From assembly GCA_017407365.1 (NCBI GenBank), contig JAFQWR010000007.1, positions 1 to 7,321 on the forward strand: 7,321 nt of DNA, written 5' to 3'. Below the pieces are notes generated by a model, which searched no databases, was not told the origin of the DNA, and worked only from the letters and a program-made list of their open reading frames with translations. A program made the position numbers and the translations under genes. Origin of the DNA: Clostridia bacterium (lineage in GTDB: Bacteria > Bacillota > Clostridia > Christensenellales > HGM11417). Below are positions 5,936 to 7,321 of this stretch, one piece after another (within the stretch, counting starts at the first letter, position 1; every line of letters starts with the position of its first letter).

Positions 5936-6652
5936 TTAAGTGTAGTCATCCAAAATACGTTCAAGCACCGTGAGGTCACCGATGGTAACGATGCTGAGGG
6001 GCTTTTCCTCCTGCATGCCGTTTGCGGTGAGCACCAACGCAAGCAGCTTACGGTTTTTGGTAAAACGCGTCAGTATTTCATCAATGCGCACATCCCTGCC
6101 GACAACCTCGTAGTATACGCCGTAATCGCTTGGCAGAATAACATCTTTGACGGGTGTTTTTTGCAAAAACTGCTCGGCGTCCTCCTCCTTTGCTCTTGCC
6201 GCGGCGATGCTTGCCACAATTCGCTTGTTGGTTAAAACACCAACCAGTCTTCCGCCCTTTACAACAGGCATGGTAGAGCTTTCTACCTTAGCCATTCTTT
6301 CGATTGCCTCTGCCATCGGTACCGTATAATCAATGACCGTGACACCCTTTTGCGGACAGCAATCGGTAAACAGCGGCGGACGGCACAGAATTGCCTCGAT
6401 ATGCTCAAATTCTGCCACAACGTCATCATGCGGCTCGGCAATGATTTCCTCATGCTTTCCCTGATGAACGATGGCGTTGCGCAGTCTGCCGTAATGAATC
6501 AGCTTGCTTTCGTACGCTGAAACCACGGAGGATTTATCTGCCGCACGACGAATCACCTCTGCATAGCCCATGCTTGCCTGAAAGCCGTAAACACTGCGCA
6601 AAGTGGCGTCTATGCTGTTATACGCGCGAATAAAGCGCATTGCATTGGTCAT
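5936..6652 (-). CDS. CBS-pair protein with an N-terminal HEPN-like helical domain
   Basis: No named gene is recognised. The 238-residue soluble protein has two parts. Residues 1-90 are predicted helical (FIRAYNSIDATLRSVYG, AYESKLIHYGRLRNAIVHQG) and contain R58-N-A-I-V-H63, which fits the R-N-x3-H form of the HEPN ribonuclease motif. Residues from about 91 form two CBS modules. The first is about 103-155, with STMPVV and RLVGVLTNKRI as typical elements. The second is about 165-235, with a RIDEILTRF helix and LSIVTIGDL. CBS pairs commonly bind adenine nucleotides such as AMP, ATP, SAM or c-di-AMP and control an attached domain. ATG 6652 has AAGGAG (6665-6660) 7 nt upstream. It is a single-gene unit, divergent from the SRP RNA. 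RNase activity is speculative, since the same helical fold occurs without catalysis. The CBS part is confident. Confidence 0.8.
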   Translation of the reverse strand: MTNAMRFIRAYNSIDATLRSVYGFQASMGYAEVIRRAADKSSVVSAYESKLIHYGRLRNAIVHQGKHEEIIAEPHDDVVAEFEHIEAILCRPPLFTDCCPQKGVTVIDYTVPMAEAIERMAKVESSTMPVVKGGRLVGVLTNKRIVASIAAARAKEEDAEQFLQKTPVKDVILPSDYGVYYEVVGRDVRIDEILTRFTKNRKLLALVLTANGMQEEKPLSIVTIGDLTVLERILDDYT

Positions 6653-6674
6653 ACTGTTTCTCCTTTTTCATTAT

Positions 6675-6693
6675 CGAAGATGAGAAATCTTCG
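6675..6693. repeat. Perfect inverted repeat, candidate operator or leader hairpin
   Basis: CGAAGAT and ATCTTCG are separated by 5 nt (GAGAA), a 7-bp perfect inverted repeat. It lies 9 nt upstream of the AAGGAG site of the CBS-domain gene and about 18 bp upstream of the SRP RNA -35 box. It has no T tract, so it is not a terminator. It could be an operator or a 5'-leader hairpin. The sequence alone cannot tell which. Confidence 0.55.
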
Positions 6694-6710
6694 TCAGGGT
6701 ATAAAAACAT

Positions 6711-6739
6711 TTGCTTTTTCTGTTTGTTTCTGCTATAAT
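6711..6739 (+). promoter_or_regulatory. Strong sigma-A promoter of the SRP RNA
   Basis: TTGCTT (6711-6716), a 17-bp spacer and a perfect TATAAT (6734-6739) with the extended TG-C element directly before it. The predicted start near 6745-6747 coincides with the first base of the SRP RNA closing helix, as expected for a highly transcribed stable RNA. Confidence 0.9.
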
Positions 6740-6745
6740 ATAAAA

Positions 6746-7014
6746 ACTGTGTTAGGTGGGGAGCTAGCGGTGCCCTGTACTTGCAATCCGCTACAGCAAG
6801 GCTGACTTGCCGTTCTCGGCTCCGTTTGGTCAAGGCCGCCATATGTACACGTCGTTGATTTTAAGGTCCTATGCAACTTCAAGCTGTGAACCGTGTCAGG
6901 GTAGGAATACAGCAGCACTAAGCAGAAATTGGGTGTGCCATGGGGTTGCTTTGAAGGAGGCGTTTGCATATGTACCGCTTGGTTGAGCGTTGTCAAAAAC
7001 GGCTACACAGTTTT
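6746..7014 (+). ncRNA. ffs: Signal recognition particle RNA, large Bacillus type (scRNA)
   Basis: This is the RNA scaffold of the signal recognition particle, which binds Ffh and targets nascent membrane and secreted proteins to FtsY. Domain IV is unmistakable: GUGUCAGG (6893-6900), GUA, a GGAA tetraloop (6904-6907), UAC and AGCAGCAC form the Ffh-binding hairpin with its UCAGG/AGCAG internal loop. The 5' part (from about 6758) has GGGGAG, GCGGUGCCCUGUAC and UUGCAAUCCGCU, matching the Alu domain of Gram-positive SRP RNA. The ends close by AACUGUGU (6745-6752) pairing with ACACAGUU (7005-7012). Length of about 268 nt is close to the 271-nt Bacillus scRNA, not the short 4.5S form. Ends are approximate. 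The true transcript probably extends to the terminator downstream and is trimmed. Confidence 0.97.
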
Positions 7015-7029
7015 TTATGAAACCAAAAG

Positions 7030-7054
7030 GCGAGCAAAACTGCTCGCTTTTTTT
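7030..7054 (+). terminator. Intrinsic terminator of the SRP RNA
   Basis: GCGAGCA (7030-7036) pairs with TGCTCGC (7041-7047) around AAAC and is followed by seven T. Read on the minus strand, the same hairpin is followed by CTTTTGG, so it may also stop the convergent gene at the right edge, less efficiently. Confidence 0.9.
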
Positions 7055-7056
7055 CT

Positions 7057-7086
7057 GCCCCTTCAGCCCTTATCGGGGCTTTTTTT
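7057..7086 (+). terminator. Second tandem terminator after the SRP RNA
   Basis: GCCCC (7057-7061) pairs with GGGGC (7075-7079), or alternatively AGCCC (7065-7069) with GGGCT (7076-7080), before a run of seven T. Its polarity is plus strand. It may back up the first terminator and shield the convergent gene from antisense transcription. It abuts the stop codon of that gene. Confidence 0.7.
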
Positions 7087-7321
7087 ATTCACTCATCCAA
7101 TGATAAACCGCCTCGCGGTTGTAGCTGAACAGTACGCCGTCAGAATAATGCACGCAATCCAGCAGCTTGATTTCGATGGATTGCAGCATGGCGCAAAGGC
7201 AACCGTAAAGCGCATCAAGAGCAGGATCCTTTTGCATACAAGCGGATTCGTACGCAACGATTGTGGAAACGGCACCGCTTTCCAATGCACGCTTCATCAG
7301 CAGACGAAGCAACTCTTCCCC
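7085..7321 (-). CDS. RadC-like JAB-domain protein, C-terminal part, metal site missing (cut by window edge)
   Basis: Only the last 78 residues are visible, and the frame is open to position 7321. The layout resembles the end of RadC/UPF0758 proteins. A helix (LLRLLMKRALESGA) is followed by the STIVAYE strand where RadC has a VILAHNH-like strand. Next come a KDPALDALYGCLCAML helix resembling the P-x-x-x-D helix, the IEIKLLDCVHYSDG segment aligning with RadC's I-x-LLDH-x-I-x-x-DG, and a LFSYNRE terminal strand. The JAMM zinc motif (H-x-H-P...D) is not conserved: the histidine positions read Y and E/S. So, if this is a RadC homologue, it is unlikely to be an active metalloprotease-like enzyme. 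The start lies outside the window. TTG at 7312 is internal. The assignment rests on a short alignment from memory and is moderate. The 3' end converges on the SRP RNA. Confidence 0.55.
   Translation of the reverse strand, partial: GEELLRLLMKRALESGAVSTIVAYESACMQKDPALDALYGCLCAMLQSIEIKLLDCVHYSDGVLFSYNREAVYHWMSE

Noticed and set aside
6670..6697. CTGACG-16 bp-GATAAT on the minus strand as promoter of the CBS-domain gene
   Set aside because: The start would fall inside the AAGGAG ribosome site, and the spacer is mostly the inverted repeat. No better promoter was found, so the promoter of this gene is left uncalled.
6733..6996. Open frames on the minus strand across the SRP RNA
   Set aside because: The region is a conserved structural RNA with a strong plus-strand promoter, so these frames are chance.

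Overview
The window looks like chromosomal DNA of an endospore-forming Firmicute, most likely a clostridial (Oscillospirales-type) gut bacterium. The reasons are the yqfC-yqfD-phoH-pgpH-ybeY gene order known from Bacillus and Clostridia, two sporulation-family proteins, strong AGGAGG-type ribosome sites, a large Bacillus-type SRP RNA, and an energy-coupling (ECF) thiamine transporter under a TPP riboswitch. The lineage is inferred from gene content only. I see no phage, insertion sequence, CRISPR array, tRNA or rRNA.

Layout. Positions 1-4183 hold a tightly packed minus-strand operon read right to left: yqfC (sporulation, YabP/YqfC family), yqfD (sporulation membrane protein), phoH (PhoH/YbeZ-type ATPase), a membrane HD-domain c-di-AMP phosphodiesterase (pgpH/yqfF type) and the first 114 codons of ybeY (rRNA-maturation endoribonuclease), which runs off the left edge. 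Junctions are 4-nt ATGA overlaps or gaps of 3-9 nt, so translational coupling is likely. The PgpH-type protein is short (485 aa) and appears to lack the large extracytoplasmic 7TMR-HDED domain.

Positions 4248-5250 hold a second minus-strand unit: a near-consensus sigma-A promoter, a TPP riboswitch, a riboswitch-controlled terminator, thiT and an intrinsic terminator. A perfect 35-bp tandem duplication covers the thiT stop codon and the gap before its terminator. Divergently from thiT, with overlapping -35 boxes, a YfbR-type HD-domain 5'-deoxynucleotidase gene lies on the plus strand (5303-5881). Its HD motif reads HE.

A bidirectional terminator separates that gene from a convergent minus-strand gene (5936-6652). 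This encodes an N-terminal helical domain with a HEPN-like RNAIVH motif followed by two CBS domains. Divergent from it, a strong promoter drives the SRP RNA (about 6746-7014), followed by two intrinsic terminators. At the right edge is the 3' end of a minus-strand gene whose product resembles the C-terminus of RadC/JAB-domain proteins but has lost the metal-binding histidines.

How it fits together: the left operon pairs forespore/mother-cell sporulation genes with housekeeping RNA and c-di-AMP functions, the middle is thiamine uptake regulated by TPP, and the right is nucleotide clean-up, a putative nucleotide-sensing CBS protein and the protein-targeting RNA. I did not find a clearly new multi-gene system. 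The best leads are single-gene oddities: truncated PgpH, HEPN-like/CBS fusion, JAMM-less RadC-like protein, and the HE-variant YfbR.
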